Notes: generated by a model from the letters alone, not told the origin. A stretch of 64,000 bases of DNA from Marvania coccoides (GCA_963854735.1 OY978097.1:2604001-2668000); one strand, 5' to 3'. Positions 44,816 through 56,205 are shown, counted from the stretch's first letter. Translations and numbers: made by a program.

Positions 44816-47469
44816 TCAAGGCGCGGTGGAGCAGACGTAGAAGGTGGGCACGTCCACGGCGTTGACGCCGTTAAACTTGGACGCGCCGCAGATGGTGTAG
44901 GCACCCATGCGCGGGAACAGCAGCCAGTCGCCGACCTGCAGCTCCGGCAGCGGGTAGTCCCGCACAACCGTGTCCAGACCGTCGCAGGTGGGTCCAAACA
45001 CGGTGGACGGCACCACGTCGATGGCGGCGCGGGTGGGATCACCCAGGGGGCGCGGGAACACCGCAGCGTGGTCGTACAGCAGGCAGTTCATGGAGCCGTA
45101 CAGCCCGTCGGTGACCCAGTAGTCAAAGGTGGCGGGGGCGCCAGGCTCAGCGCTGCGGCTGCGGCGGCCGTACACCAGGCACGCCAGAGTGGCCACAGAC
45201 TCGGCAAAGTAGCGACCGGGCTCGGCGATCATGCGCACGCCGCACCCCTCGGGGAAGTGCACGGCCAGGGAGGAGTTGAGAGCCGCCGGGACGCCGCCCA
45301 GGTCCACCTTGCCGTCGGCGGAGAACCGCCCCCCGCAGAAGCCGCCCCCGATGTCCAGAATGGTCATCTCGAAGCCGTACGCAGCGCCCAGGTCAAAAGC
45401 CCGACGAGAGAGCTCCACGGCGTAAGAGAACGCAGCGGGGTTGGTGGCACCGGAGCCCACGTGGAAAGAGATGCCATCCACGGGCACGCCGTGGCGGCGC
45501 GCGGCCGCCAGCAGCGCCTCCCACTCCCACTCCTCGGCGCCGAACTTGTTGCCCAGGGGGCAGCGGGCGGTGGGGTCGTCGGCGCGGATGCGCAGCAGCA
45601 CGCGGCTGCCTGGGGACCAGCGGCGCAGCTTGAGCAGCTCGGCCTCGGTGTCAAAGGTGGAGTGCGTGACGCCCTTGGCGGCGGCAAAGCGGATGTCGGC
45701 GGGGCGCTTGCAGGGGTTGGCAAATATGATGCGATCTGGGGAGACCCCCATGGCGGTCACCTGCTCCACCTCCGCGGCAGATGCGCAGTCGAAGCCCGCG
45801 CCGAGCGCCGCCAGCACGCCCAGCAGCGCGGGGTCGCTGTTGCACTTCACCGCGTAGTGCGCGTGTACGCGGGGCAGCGCCTCCTTCCAGGCGTGCCACA
45901 GCCGACGCACCGCGCCCAGGTCCAGCACGTACAGGTTGTCCTCCAGTGAGTGCGCGTCGATAAGGGCCCTGGTGTGGGCATCGATGGCGATGGCGTCGCC
46001 GTGGGACAGCGGCACCGCCGCGTGCTGGGCCACAACCTGCTCGAAAGTGAGCGGGAGGGGGGTGTCCAGCGGGCGGTCGCCCGCCGACCCCAGGCTGCAG
46101 TCGCTGGAGTTGTCGGAGCCCGCCAGCAGGTCGATGTCGCTGGGGACAGAAGACGGGGCGGTGAGCGTCTTGAACGACGGCATGTGCTTCAGCACGCCGC
46201 GCGGGGAGCCAGCGGAGTACTCGGACGACTCGGAGGAGGAGCCGCAGCCCGCCTCAGCCATGCGTACGCTCTTCACCCGGCCCACTGACGGCGCCATCTT
46301 GGCCGCCCTCTCCAGAGTGAAGTAGGCCACGTAACCGCCGCACTTGACCTCCTGGTAGGAGCTGGAGTGGAAGTCGTATCCCGCGGGCGCCAGGAAGGAG
46401 TCTCCCCACCCCGGGGACGCAGCTCCGGGGGTGATGGCGTCGGCCGACAGCGCCACCGCCACCGAGGAGGGTGCCAGCGCTGCCACGCAGCGCGCGACGA
46501 GCTCCGCGGGGGAGGTGACGGTGGGGTCGTACCCGCACAGCTCGAAGGATGCGTAGGAGAAGCCGTCCTCGGGCGTGATGTGCACGGTGGAATATTCACC
46601 GCCTGCCATGCCGTTCATGGAGTAGCCGCACGGCTCAAAGACGTAGTCGTCGATGGCGTGGGCGGGGACCAGGCTGGAGATGCCCGCGGAGGCGGTGACA
46701 GCCTGGGAGGAGACGAAGCCGGCGTCACGGAAGAACTGGGCCGCCTTGTCGGGGTGCAGCCCAGTCATGCAGACCTCCAGGGTGTGGCGAGAAGCGCGGA
46801 TGGGGCAGGGGGTGTCCTCGTCCATCTCGGAGGCGGAGCGCGCGCCGGCGGGGCGGGCGCCAGCCACGTAGACGTGCCACTGCAGTCCCGCAAGGGCGTC
46901 ACCGAGGACGTAGGCAGAGGAAGACCCCAGGCCGGCGAACAGATCGTGCAGGGTCTTGCACTCGTGTTCAAATCTGAAGTGCGGAGAACAAACGAAGAAT
47001 TGGGGTGAAAAACCCGTCAAAAATGGATAGAAAATCGAAAAATAAATTTGGGCGTTAGATAATTTTCTCACCCGTGGTGCGGCTCCGGCTGCTGCTCGGG
47101 GAAGAGGAAGGAGGCGCGGGTGTATTTGACCCTGGAGGGCACCATGTTGATGCCCGCGGCTAGCTCCACCACGCGCGGCACTGCGTCCAGCAGGCGGGTG
47201 GTCCCGCAGGTCTTCAGCACCATGCGGTTGGGGTACACAAACAGCGATGACTCGGACAGCACGTAGGCGTCGAACTCATCGTTGGAGCGGGCCGACACCA
47301 CCTGGCAGGCCGCGAGGTCCAGCATGCCGTCCAGCTGGGCGCGGGTCAGGGCACGCAGGCCGGCGGCCGGGGGCGGCGGCGCGCCGGAGGAGGGCTCGAA
47401 GCTCACCGAGATGCGCTTCTCGCTGCCCTCGAAGACGGGGGCTGGGAAGATTTCGGTCGGGGGCGACAT
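44816..47469 (-). CDS. Bifunctional S-adenosylmethionine decarboxylase-ornithine decarboxylase
   Basis: Exons 47469-47072 and 46973-44816 form one frame of 851 residues. Residues 1-~370 are eukaryotic AdoMetDC: FEGSEKRISVSF, the processing site LSESS (cleavage before S74, which becomes the pyruvoyl group), the proton donor C88 in KTCGTT, and S251/H264 in YSMNGM...HITPE needed for processing. A Ser/Asp-rich linker (~370-437) follows. Residues ~438-851 are a complete fold III ornithine decarboxylase: PLP lysine K509 in HYAVKCN, HVGSG, DIGGGF, EPGRYF and the catalytic Cys C796 in GPTCDGLD. The products, decarboxylated AdoMet and putrescine, are the two inputs of spermidine synthase. Order matches the Plasmodium fusion. 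No C-terminal PEST tail is present. After self-cleavage the ODC half stays on the large chain. Confidence 0.93.
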
Positions 47470-47588
47470 TGAATAGACTTGTGTTGGTTTTGTGGGGGGG
47501 ATAACTAAGGAGGGAAAGACTGAAGATTTGAAGAGGTGGGGGACCTCTTTTTAGAGAAGAAGAGTCAAAGACGCGGTGCACGGACCCG

Positions 47589-48042
47589 TTATTTGGGCTT
47601 CTTCACGCACTGCAGCGACGAAGGGGGAAAAAATGGGGGTGGGAGGGGGTGAGAGGGCGGGCTCATTTTGGAGGTTGAAAATTTTCGCCCCAGGCGGCGG
47701 CGACAGTTTTCGAGGCAAAGAGGCGTGGCGTGCCCCGTCAGGCCAGTCTTCGGCGAAAACGCGGCCAAAAACTCACGTCGGTGAAGCCTGCGCTATAGGG
47801 CTCTGCAATAAGAAAAGGAAAGGGACAGTCTTGTGAGATCCGGCGCGCATCAACTCAAAGACTGACCACCACAGAAGCGGCGGCGGAGGGCGGTCAACCG
47901 CGCAATGGCTCCCTACGATCTCACCTGCTCCCCAGGGCCGGATCTCGGCAACAATGGGCGGGAAAGGGGGCTCAAACGCGCCGCTACTGTGACTGTTCGC
48001 CTTATTCACACTATTGAGTCGACTCGCTGGCTCGGATTGCAT
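47589..48042 (-). CDS. Conserved upstream ORF of the AdoMetDC transcript (three exons)
   Basis: This 54-codon ORF lies on the same strand as the AdoMetDC-ODC gene and ends 119 bases before its ATG. Exons are 48042-47925, 47802-47777 and 47609-47589, with GT-AG introns and matching phases. The peptide contains FEPPFPPIVAEIRP and ends SAGFTDCVKKPK. These line up with the land-plant AdoMetDC upstream ORF, whose peptide has a YEAPLGYSIEDVRP-like middle and ends SAAYSNCVRKPS. In plants this peptide stalls ribosomes when polyamines are high and shuts down translation of the main ORF. The frame is also open to an earlier ATG at 48105. No ATG occurs between this ORF and the main start. It is too short and too split to be found by simple ORF searches. 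Confidence 0.85.
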
Positions 48043-48673
48043 GGCGCTGGGAACGAGAAACTTGAGGGGAAGCCAGCTTGCTTGCTGTAAAGGATACGGG
48101 GCCAATGAAGGCTTGATTTAACACAAAATGTGTGGACAATGAGAACGCGGGGGGGCACGCTACAGAGCGTGTGACAGCGGTGAAGGCAGGAGACTGGGAA
48201 ACGAGCGTGATAATCAAGGGAAATTCGTTGTGATTGAAAGTGATTCAGTGGCCGGCGACTGTGTTGTTTTCTTCCTTTCTTCCCCCTTTTTGAAAATCAA
48301 TGTTTGCGATTTTTTGGGTATAATTGCCGTATGGCGTTGCTGGTCAAATAAGAACAAAATTTACTGAGGGCGGGTGGAAACCACTCGATGGAACTGAAAT
48401 CAACACGAAGAATTATATTGTTTCCCGGAGACCCATTATTTTACTATGCAATGCAATTTTGAACACGTCAAAATAAATGAATGAATAATTGATGGCTCAG
48501 CGTGCTTGATCTGAAAACTTAATGCCATATTGCATCTTTGATTAGTTTTTTCCCAAAACAAGAAGCGCCAGCTTTTGTTCTTTGCGCCCCATGAAGCTTG
48601 CAGCGACAAATAGAAGCGTTTCGCCGTAGCTCCCGTGCACTGCTCTTGTCAGCAGGCAACATTACTACGGGAC
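48043..48673. promoter_or_regulatory. Divergent promoter region, AdoMetDC-ODC / CX9C protein
   Basis: This holds the promoter and 5' leader start of the AdoMetDC-ODC transcript (minus) and the promoter of the CX9C gene (plus). The part from 48230 to 48560 is AT-rich. No motif was recognised. Confidence 0.4.
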
Positions 48674-49105
48674 ATGCCGTCCGCTCCTCCACGGAGTCCT
48701 TGCGACCGCCTCCTGGCCGCTCTGAAGGACTGCACTCGCAAGCACCCCGCCCAGCCTGAGGTCTGTGCCCATTTGCACCGCGCTGCGGGGTGGTGTTTCA
48801 TCAAGAAAGCATGCCCAGTTGAAGGTTGGTTGCTAGATCATTAGAATCATTAGAAAAATACATAGAAAGAAAAGATTGAGAGAGATTTGATGGCCCCTTA
48901 CGTATAGTTTTCTCTGCCGTCTCTCACAGTTGAGGATTTGGAGGGGTGCGTGGGCACAGGGCGATCCCACCGTCAGTTCCAAGGCCCTCCGGCTTCGGTG
49001 CCGAAAAAGTGTCGGCAGCATGCCACCAGGCTCGAGGTCTGCCTGGTGCACCACGAGGTCGAAGATTCGCCAGCTAACGATAACGCAGGCAAAGGGGGGG
49101 TTTGA
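48674..49105 (+). CDS. Four-CX9C (double CHCH) mitochondrial intermembrane-space protein
   Basis: Exons 48674-48824 and 48930-49105 join in phase 1 to 108 residues. Four cysteine pairs have exactly nine residues between them: CDRLLAALKDC, CAHLHRAAGWC, CPVEVEDLEGC (created by the splice) and CRQHATRLEVC. Twin CX9C helices are oxidised by the Mia40 relay and held in the mitochondrial intermembrane space. A double set in ~106 residues is the layout of complex I subunit NDUFA8 (PGIV). However, the gap between the second and third pairs is shorter here (five residues), so another CHCH family is possible. There is no presequence, as usual for this class. Confidence 0.72.
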
Positions 49106-50413
49106 GAACGACGTGAAACAGCTCATTTTTTCTCTTTCTTTCTACATGTCTCTGTGAGTACACCAGGGTTATCCCTTTTAGCCAGGGGTTGAGTGACCGC
49201 TGTAGATGGGAGGGGTGCTGGGCGGGCCAGCATTGCCCAAGCGCGAACCCCGAACCGGACGGGCCGTTTGCCGTCCAGAGAGACCTGCTTTGCCCCCCCC
49301 CCCCCCCCCCTCTTTTTTTAATTCATGCCGGTCGCGCCGTTGGGGGGCTCAGGAAGGCAGGGGCCAGAGTCTTACATTGTGGGCGACGGCTTGGTATCGG
49401 CGTAATGCTGTATTCGTACGCCCCCAGTACCTGAGGTTGATCCCACGGATGGAAGGGGGTACCCCGCCTTACTGTTTCGGGGTGAGTGGCACGTCGACTT
49501 GCGGATATCTTAAAGGGCACCCTCGGCAGTTGACGTTACAACCATATGTAATACCTTGAAACCTTGAACCCTCGTTGCCCAGTTTGTAGTATGTACATAC
49601 GCTTTTCTTTCTCATTCACCAGTTTTTTCCCAGCGAAACCGCCCTTTTCGGTGCCTGCTTTATTTATTACTTGAACTCAAATCTTTGGAGCAACTGTTTA
49701 CATGATGCATTCTTCAAGAACTTAGTCTGCCCCTTCTGAACAGCAACAGCTGCGGAGAAACAAATGATGACACGGCCTTCTCTGTGTACCAAATGAAATA
49801 TGTTGTTTGCTAGAATACATATCACTTTTAGAAAATTATGTCACGCGTGCATTTAAATAAAGAATCGATGATGAGCAGATTATGAAGAGTGTTTTTGAGT
49901 TTGCCCAACGCCAAGGCAGCTGAGCAGCATGCAAGCCCCCTTCCGCGCTTACACATGAGATGAGAGTTCCATTGACCCACCGGTAATTACCCGCCAGGCT
50001 CTCTCGCCTGCTCTCCTCGGCAGCAGCGACTGAAGCGGCAGTGATACGGGGCAGCACTAGGCAGACCTTCTGCTCTCATGCAGCTCCCCTGCTTGCACAA
50101 TGCGACGCATGGTGCGGCAGCAACAATGCGGTTGATCAGCACTGCACATTCTCCATAATCCGGCTTTGTTTGAAGGGGCTGCCTGCACCTGTTCATGCAA
50201 ATTTTCAGTGAAGAATGATTGAAAGCAGGGCTTTTGCCTGCTTTCGGTGCCAGACCGCACGATACCGCCACAGTTTTTAATATTCAGTGAATTGTTTTTG
50301 GAGGCCCCCTTGCCCGCCATCATCTGGGGGAGTTCCTTCGCACAAAAAAATGCTCATTTATATCGTCAATAGTTTCAATTGATTTCGTAGGGTGTCGCAG
50401 TTGATTGAGAAAC
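49106..50413. other. 1.3 kb spacer with an 18-base C tract
   Basis: This lies between two + strand genes. A run of 18 C lies at 49293-49310 followed by T7. Minus-strand frames at 49836-50323 have mixed composition and no recognisable family; a small divergent gene there cannot be excluded. I see no tRNA or repeat family. Confidence 0.45.
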
Positions 50414-50851
50414 ATGCAATTTTCACGTAAATCGTTCTCCAACTTGGCAGCTCTCGAGCGCGGCGACTTCGGGGCCTCAGCTTCGGATATCGATCTTCAT
50501 GGCGGAGGGCCGCTGTTCCACCCCGACATTGCACCAGGATTGGGCTCTCAGGCGTCACTAGACGGCGACTTGAGCAGGCGGACACAGCGGTGAGGGACCT
50601 GTGACCCACTCTTGGCTGCTGCTCCTAGATCACCAAACATGACGGCCCTCCTCCCTCTACTTTGAACTGTGCAGGCTGATTTTCGTGTCCAACCACCTGC
50701 CGCTCGTCGTCAAGCGCGACGAGGTGCAGGGCTGGATTTTCGAGTGGGATGAGGACGCGTTGATCGCCCAGGCCAGGGAGGGCCTCCCTGACGACATGGA
50801 CGCAGTCTACGTGGGGTGCCTACCAGTGGATGTGGAGACCGCGGAGCAGGA

Positions 50852-50895
<44 letters not shown>

Positions 50896-53529
50896 TGGTG
50901 GCAGGGAACAAAAACATGGAGAGCTTGAAGAAATGGCGTTAGCTCAATAGTAAAAAAAAAAAAAAAAAAAAAAAACGTCCCTCTCAAAAAATTGCTTCTT
51001 CTGTGTTTCTACCTTGCAGGAAGTGGCGCAGCAGCTGCAGGCGCAGTTCAAGTGCTACCCCGTGTTCCTCGGCGCCGAACTCAAGAATAATTATTACAGA
51101 AGTATGAAAAAATACACCTTGACAACAAATTCTCTCGCTTGGCTTGCATTCTGACCCCCACTGCCCTCCCCCAATCCCCCCAACACTCGCAGAATTTTGC
51201 AAGCAGCAGCTTTGGCCCATGATGCACTACCTCATCCCGCTCAACCCCAATTCCACGGGGCGGTTTGACCCCAAACTGTGGTCGGCCTATGTCCGCGCTA
51301 ACATGGCGTTCTGCTCCAAGCTGGTGGAGGTGCTGGGGCAGGAGGGCATCCACGACTTTGTGTGGATCCACGACTACCACCTCCTGGTGCTGCCCTCGCT
51401 GCTGCGCAAGCGGCTGAACCGAGTCAAGTGCGGCTTTTTCCTGCACTCCCCCTTCCCCTCCTCCGAGATCTTCCGCACCTTCCCCCGGCGCGAAGAGATC
51501 CTGCGGTCGCTGCTTAACGCCGACGTGGTGGGCTTCCACACGTTTGACTACGCGCGGCACTTCCTGTCCTGCTGCTCCCGCATGCTGGGGCTGGAGCACA
51601 AGACCTCCCGCGGCGCCATCATCGTCGAGTACTACGGCCGCGACGTGGGAATCAAAATCATGCCTACCGGGGTCAAACCAGACCGCCTGCTGGCAGCCTG
51701 CTCCTGGCCCGACACCTGCTGGCGCCGGGGGGAGCTGGCAGCGCAGTTTAAGGGCAAGACGGTGCTGATCGGCGTTGACGATATGGACGTGTTCAAGGGC
51801 ATCGAACTCAAGCTGGCGGCGTTCGAGCAGGTGTTGACGCACCACCCCGAATGGCAGGGGCGGCTGGTGCTCATCCAGGTGACGTCCGCAGCGAGGGCGC
51901 AAGGGCGGGACGTGGACGACCTGCACGCGTACGTGATTGCGCTGGTGGAGAGCATCAACACGCGGTTCCGCAGCCCCGGGTGAGTGCTCTGGGAGAAAAT
52001 TTGGAGAAAAATACCTTTTTGGGGGTCAAATTGTTCCTTTTGGGGGTTTAATTGGTCCGATTTTTCACTGTTCATCAACTTGATTTGATTTATTGTGTGG
52101 TTGCAGTTACGAGCCTGTGGTGTGGTTGGAGCGTCCCGTGCCGTTGTACGAGCGCATCGCGCTGTACTCCATCGCCGACGTTGCAGTGGTGACGGCCACC
52201 CGTGACGGCATGAATCTGATGCCCTACGAGTACGTGGTGTGCAGGCAGGGGCCCAACGTGGACGAGGATAAAGCGGCGGCAGAAGCAGCATTGAATAACG
52301 CCGGCAGCGGCGGGTTCAGCGACGTCAACAATGCAGCCTTGGGCAGTTTTGGTGGGGGCGCCGTTCCGCCGCCGCCCACCAAGCACGCCAGCATGCTGGT
52401 GGTCTCCGAGTTCGTGGGGTGCTCCCCCAGCCTGTCGGGCGCCATCCGGGTCAACCCGTGGAGCATTGAGGCCGTGAGGGACGCCATCTACGCTGCCATT
52501 CGTGCGCCACAGGCCGAGCGCCTCATCCGACACGAAAAGCACTGGAAATACGTGTCCACGCACACCGTCAAGTTCTGGGCCAAGTCCTTCGTGGCGGACC
52601 TGCAGCGGTTCACCAAGGGGCACGCCAAAATGCAGTGCTTTGACCTCGGTTTCGCGCTGGACACTTTCCGCATGATCGCGCTCACCTCCAACTTCCGCAA
52701 GCTCAAGACCGAGGCAGTGGTGGACGCGTACGTGGGAGCGGCTTCCCGGGTGCTGCTGCTGGACCACGACGGCACGCTGGTGCCGCAGAGTTCGATCTCG
52801 TCTCGCCCCGATGAAACCGTGCTTAAAGTGCTGGCCTCGCTCACCGCGGACCCCGCCAGCCAGGTCTACATCATCTCCGGCCGCGCCAAGAGCGAGCTGC
52901 AGGCCTGGTTTGAGGGCGTGGACAACCTGGGGCTGGCGGCAGAGCATGGTTTCTACATGCGGCCACCTGGCGCGGTGGAGTGGAGCCAGCAGGACCCTGA
53001 GGCGCGGTTCGGGTGGAAAGACATCGTGCTGCCCATTCTGCAGCTTTACACCGAGTCCACGGACGGCAGCAGCATCGAAGATAAGGAAAGTGCGCTGGTG
53101 TGGCACTATGGCGACGCTGACCCAGATTTTGGGTCTTGGCAGGCGAAGGAGCTGCTGGACCACCTGGAGGGGGTGCTGGCCAACGAGCCCGTGGAGGTGG
53201 TGCCCGGGCAGACCATCGTGGAGGTGAAGCCGCAGGGCGTGTCCAAGGGCAAAGCGGCGGAGAGAATTCTGGCAGAGGCGCCCGGCGCGGAGTTCGTGCT
53301 GTGCATGGGCAACGACCGCAGCGACGAGGAGATGTTCACAGCGCTGCCTGGGGAGGAGGAGGACGGCGCGTTTGCGTGCACTGTGGGGCAGAAACCGTCC
53401 AAGGCACCATTTTACGTGAATGACCCTGCTGATGTGGTGGCCACGCTGAGCAAGCTGGCGGAGGGGAAGGCGAAGAAGGAGGGGAGGGGGGAGAGCAAGC
53501 CGTCGGTGTCGTTTGCCGAGCCAGAGTGA
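50414..53529 (+). CDS. Class II trehalose-6-phosphate synthase/phosphatase
   Basis: Five exons (50414-50589, 50675-50852, 51020-51101, 51193-51979, 52107-53529) encode 881 residues. The GT20 domain has RLIFVSNHLPLVVKR, WIHDYHLLVLPS, GFFLHSPFPSSEIF and ATRDGMNLMPYEYVVCRQ. The UDP-glucose site reads GVDDMDVFKGI, the plant class II form in which the Arg of bacterial OtsA is replaced. The C-terminal HAD phosphatase domain has LLLDHDGTLVP, VYIISGR, VSKGKAAERIL and CMGNDRSDEEMF, so its catalytic residues are present. Class II proteins often lack synthase activity and act as regulators in trehalose-6-phosphate signalling. Intron 2 carries a (GA)n repeat and a 24-base A tract. Confidence 0.92.
50855..50892 (+). 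repeat. (GA)19 microsatellite in TPS intron 2
   Basis: A pure GA dinucleotide run starts right after the donor site of intron 2. The same intron has an A24 homopolymer at 50952-50975. Both are likely length-polymorphic or error-prone. Confidence 0.85.
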
Positions 53530-54180
53530 GGGCGTGGAGGAGAGGGGAGGGAGCGGGCGAGCGAGAGTGAAAGAATGAGGGAGAACAACACGGGGAAGGG
53601 AGATTTGCTTCGCAGGGAGTTGCTATGCTGCTTGGGGCCCCCAGGGCCTCGATTTTTCGATGACGCGAGGGTGGATGATACTCAGCGTAAAAATCCCCAG
53701 TGTGGGAGGGAGAATGTTTTCTTCTTAAAAATATATATAGAATGTATTGTAAGTTTGCAGTTGGACGAAGTATTTAAGCGGGGAGAAAGCATAACATGCG
53801 TGCAGCAGGCAGGAGAAGAAAATAAAGCCAGCTTGCCGCTATTTGCCCTCGGCAAAGAAAAGCAACAAGCGATTAGCTCGTTTGCAAGCACTGTGAAGGC
53901 ATTGCAAAAAATACGACGTCTATGAGAGCATGAGCAATTCTTTGGGGCATTTTTCACGACATAGAGCGCTGAAGGTTGCAAAAAGAAAAAAACGCTTACA
54001 AAACCAAGCATCTACGATGCATGTGCACTAAAAAAATAAAAAATGCTTGATTAATTCCCTAAAATGTTTCTATTTCTGGTTTCAGGTTTTCTGATTTTTA
54101 GAGTGGCATGCGTATTATTGTGCAAAATAAAAAGCTCCTGCGCTTTCTTTATTCCAAGGCCAAGGCCATCAAAACATGTT
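53530..54180. other. Convergent spacer
   Basis: This is the 3' flank of the TPS gene (purine-rich to about 53600) and of the secreted glycosidase-like gene. It is AT-rich after 53700. The open frame at 53575-53925 has no coding character. Confidence 0.55.
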
Positions 54181-56205
54181 TTACCGCTGCCTCGCCCACT
54201 CGTTGTACCCATTTATGGTGGCAATTACTTCGGGGTCGGCCCAGCTACCCTCAGAGGTCCTGTCTCCAGGATAAATGGCAAACACGTCCCAACTTCCGGT
54301 GCCCCAAACGTATGCAACCTTGATGCCGCGGGGGTCGTAGGTGCACCCGTCAGACTTGAAGTACTCCGCAACCTTGCTGTAGAAGTAGCGACGATAGTCT
54401 CGGACCTCGTTGGGGGCGTCGGGGTCGCACCCGTCAAAGGGGTCCCGGGAGCATGCGTAGGAGCCACCAATGCCAAAGAACGGCGTGTAGGCAGCTTCCT
54501 CGGCCGTTTGGGCAGGCTGGTTGCCGTCAGAGTTCACTCCACCGCCAATGCCAAACTCTCCGTAGACAATTTCAGTGCCGGCCGACGTGAACTCCTTCAA
54601 GCTCATGCCGTACACTGCCAGCTCCAGGTCCATGCGCTCCATCAGCCCCTCCATATCGCACAGATCAAATCTGCACTCCCAGGGGCAAATATTTCATAAT
54701 TATTCTAAATGAGAATCCAGTCAAAAGAATACACACACGCAGCGGAAGAGTAAAGCTCACGTTGGAGAGGGCATGGGGATGTAGGCTGACACGCTGAGGT
54801 AGTCAGCCTCCAGGTACGCTTCCTACAGGCTAACAGGAGGTGCATTGGTCAAATAGCTGCTGCTGAGTGGGTCCTCCTGAAAATTCGCAGTGCCCCACCT
54901 TAACTGCCGGGATGGATGGATATTTGGAGGGATCAAAGGTGGCAGACAGGTTTCCAATGAACTCGTAAGCGTCCACGATGCCCACGTACTCGCACCCGCA
55001 AGCTTTGTTGTTGTTCACGCCCAGGCCAACTTCCACTGGACCAGCGCGGCCGCCGGCTCCGCGGATGCCCTCAATGCGCCCCCGCACTCTAGAGACCAAG
55101 TCTTTCCATTCGGTAGGGAAGAACCACACAGTAGCGCCCATCTCCCCCTGCGTTGAAAAGAACTTGAAAACAGCTCAAGATTAAATACAAGAAAGTAATT
55201 GAAGTGCACCAGCTCAAACTTGGTCCAGCTTTTCCAGCGCTGTCAGCCGCCCAATCTCGGGAAGGATAGGTAGAACTGCCAAGTACCTGGGGCGTGAATT
55301 GGACCACGCTGCCCTCCGCAGCTGCGGCGCCCAGCAGGTCGGCGATGGGGTTGACGATGGCTTCTTCGTATGAGTACTTGCCATATTTTTGTACTGGATT
55401 GAAATCCAGCGTGTTGCGCCAGCCACCAGCAGATTTTCCGTCGTCTACCCGCGCGTTGACCGCCAGATTGAGCCCGCGAGAGGCAGCGTACTTCATGCAG
55501 CTGCCCAAATTGTCCTTGAAACTCTGTTTCGTTGTCCAGACAGAAGAGAGCCAATTAATACGCGATGGCTGCTTGTAATAGAAAGAAAACCACGATTGTT
55601 GCGTGTAAAAGAAAGAAACACAGCATCATACCTGCATCTCAGCGTCGGAGACTTCGTTGCACTGCCCATTTTGACGCACGTAGCACCAGTGGGAGACTTC
55701 GGTTGAGTTGAAGCGGCCGTAGCAGTAGTACGTTCCCAGGTCAGCGTTGGAGCAGCTGGAATCGAAGCCCTCAGGCCAGGGCTGGCGTGGACCAGCATCT
55801 ACCCAATACAGAGTTGGCACGAACTGCACGTAATTGATGTTGTACTGCTTTGCATTGTCGACCATTTCAAAACACCGAGACCGCCCGGAGCCCTGCTTTT
55901 CCCAGTCCCACGGTCCGCCCAGAAAAATCGAGGCTCCAAATTGAGCCGCATCTGCAACCGAAAGAAGGCACAAAATCTATGTTTGAGGGGTTTCTGTACA
56001 ATTTCTATATGAAAAAAATTTCTGTCAGCGTAGCGCTGACTTCAAAAAATTATGTTGGAACGCTTGCCGTTTCAGCGCTTTGCTGCGATATTTTTTATTG
56101 CTTATTTTTCTGCGCACCTTCCGCTTGGGAAGGCTGAGAGCGGGTTGCAATGAGCAGAAGAGCTCCCAAAACCATCAATGATTTTTTTTCCTGAGACAGA
56201 TTCAT
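54181..56205 (-). CDS. Secreted glycoside-hydrolase-like protein
   Basis: Six exons: 56205-56118, 55951-55632, 55523-55287, 55147-54899, 54822-54761, 54670-54181, giving 481 residues. Exon 1 encodes a signal peptide (hydrophobic core LMVLGALLLIA, then SQPSQA). The mature part resembles a TIM-barrel glycosidase: GASIFLGGPWDWEKQ, YNINYVQFVPTLYW, RGLNLAVNARVDD, ADYLSVSAYIP and GTEIVYGEFGIGGG, where GEFG is typical of the nucleophile strand of clan GH-A. Many Cys suggest an extracellular protein. The intron 54898-54823 is less AT-rich than others and was chosen because reading through meets a stop. The acid/base residue and the substrate are not identified. Confidence 0.7.

Noticed and set aside
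44672..45949. 425-codon + strand frame
   Set aside because: It is the antisense of the ODC half, which carries all ODC catalytic motifs on the minus strand.
51081..53163. Minus-strand frames opposite the TPS gene
   Set aside because: They are shadows of the TPS exons; no domain was recognised in them.
54823..54898. Read-through coding of 54898-54823 in the glycosidase-like gene
   Set aside because: It is open for a while but hits an in-frame TAG and then loses frame with the next exon; treating it as a GT-AG intron joins both sides cleanly.
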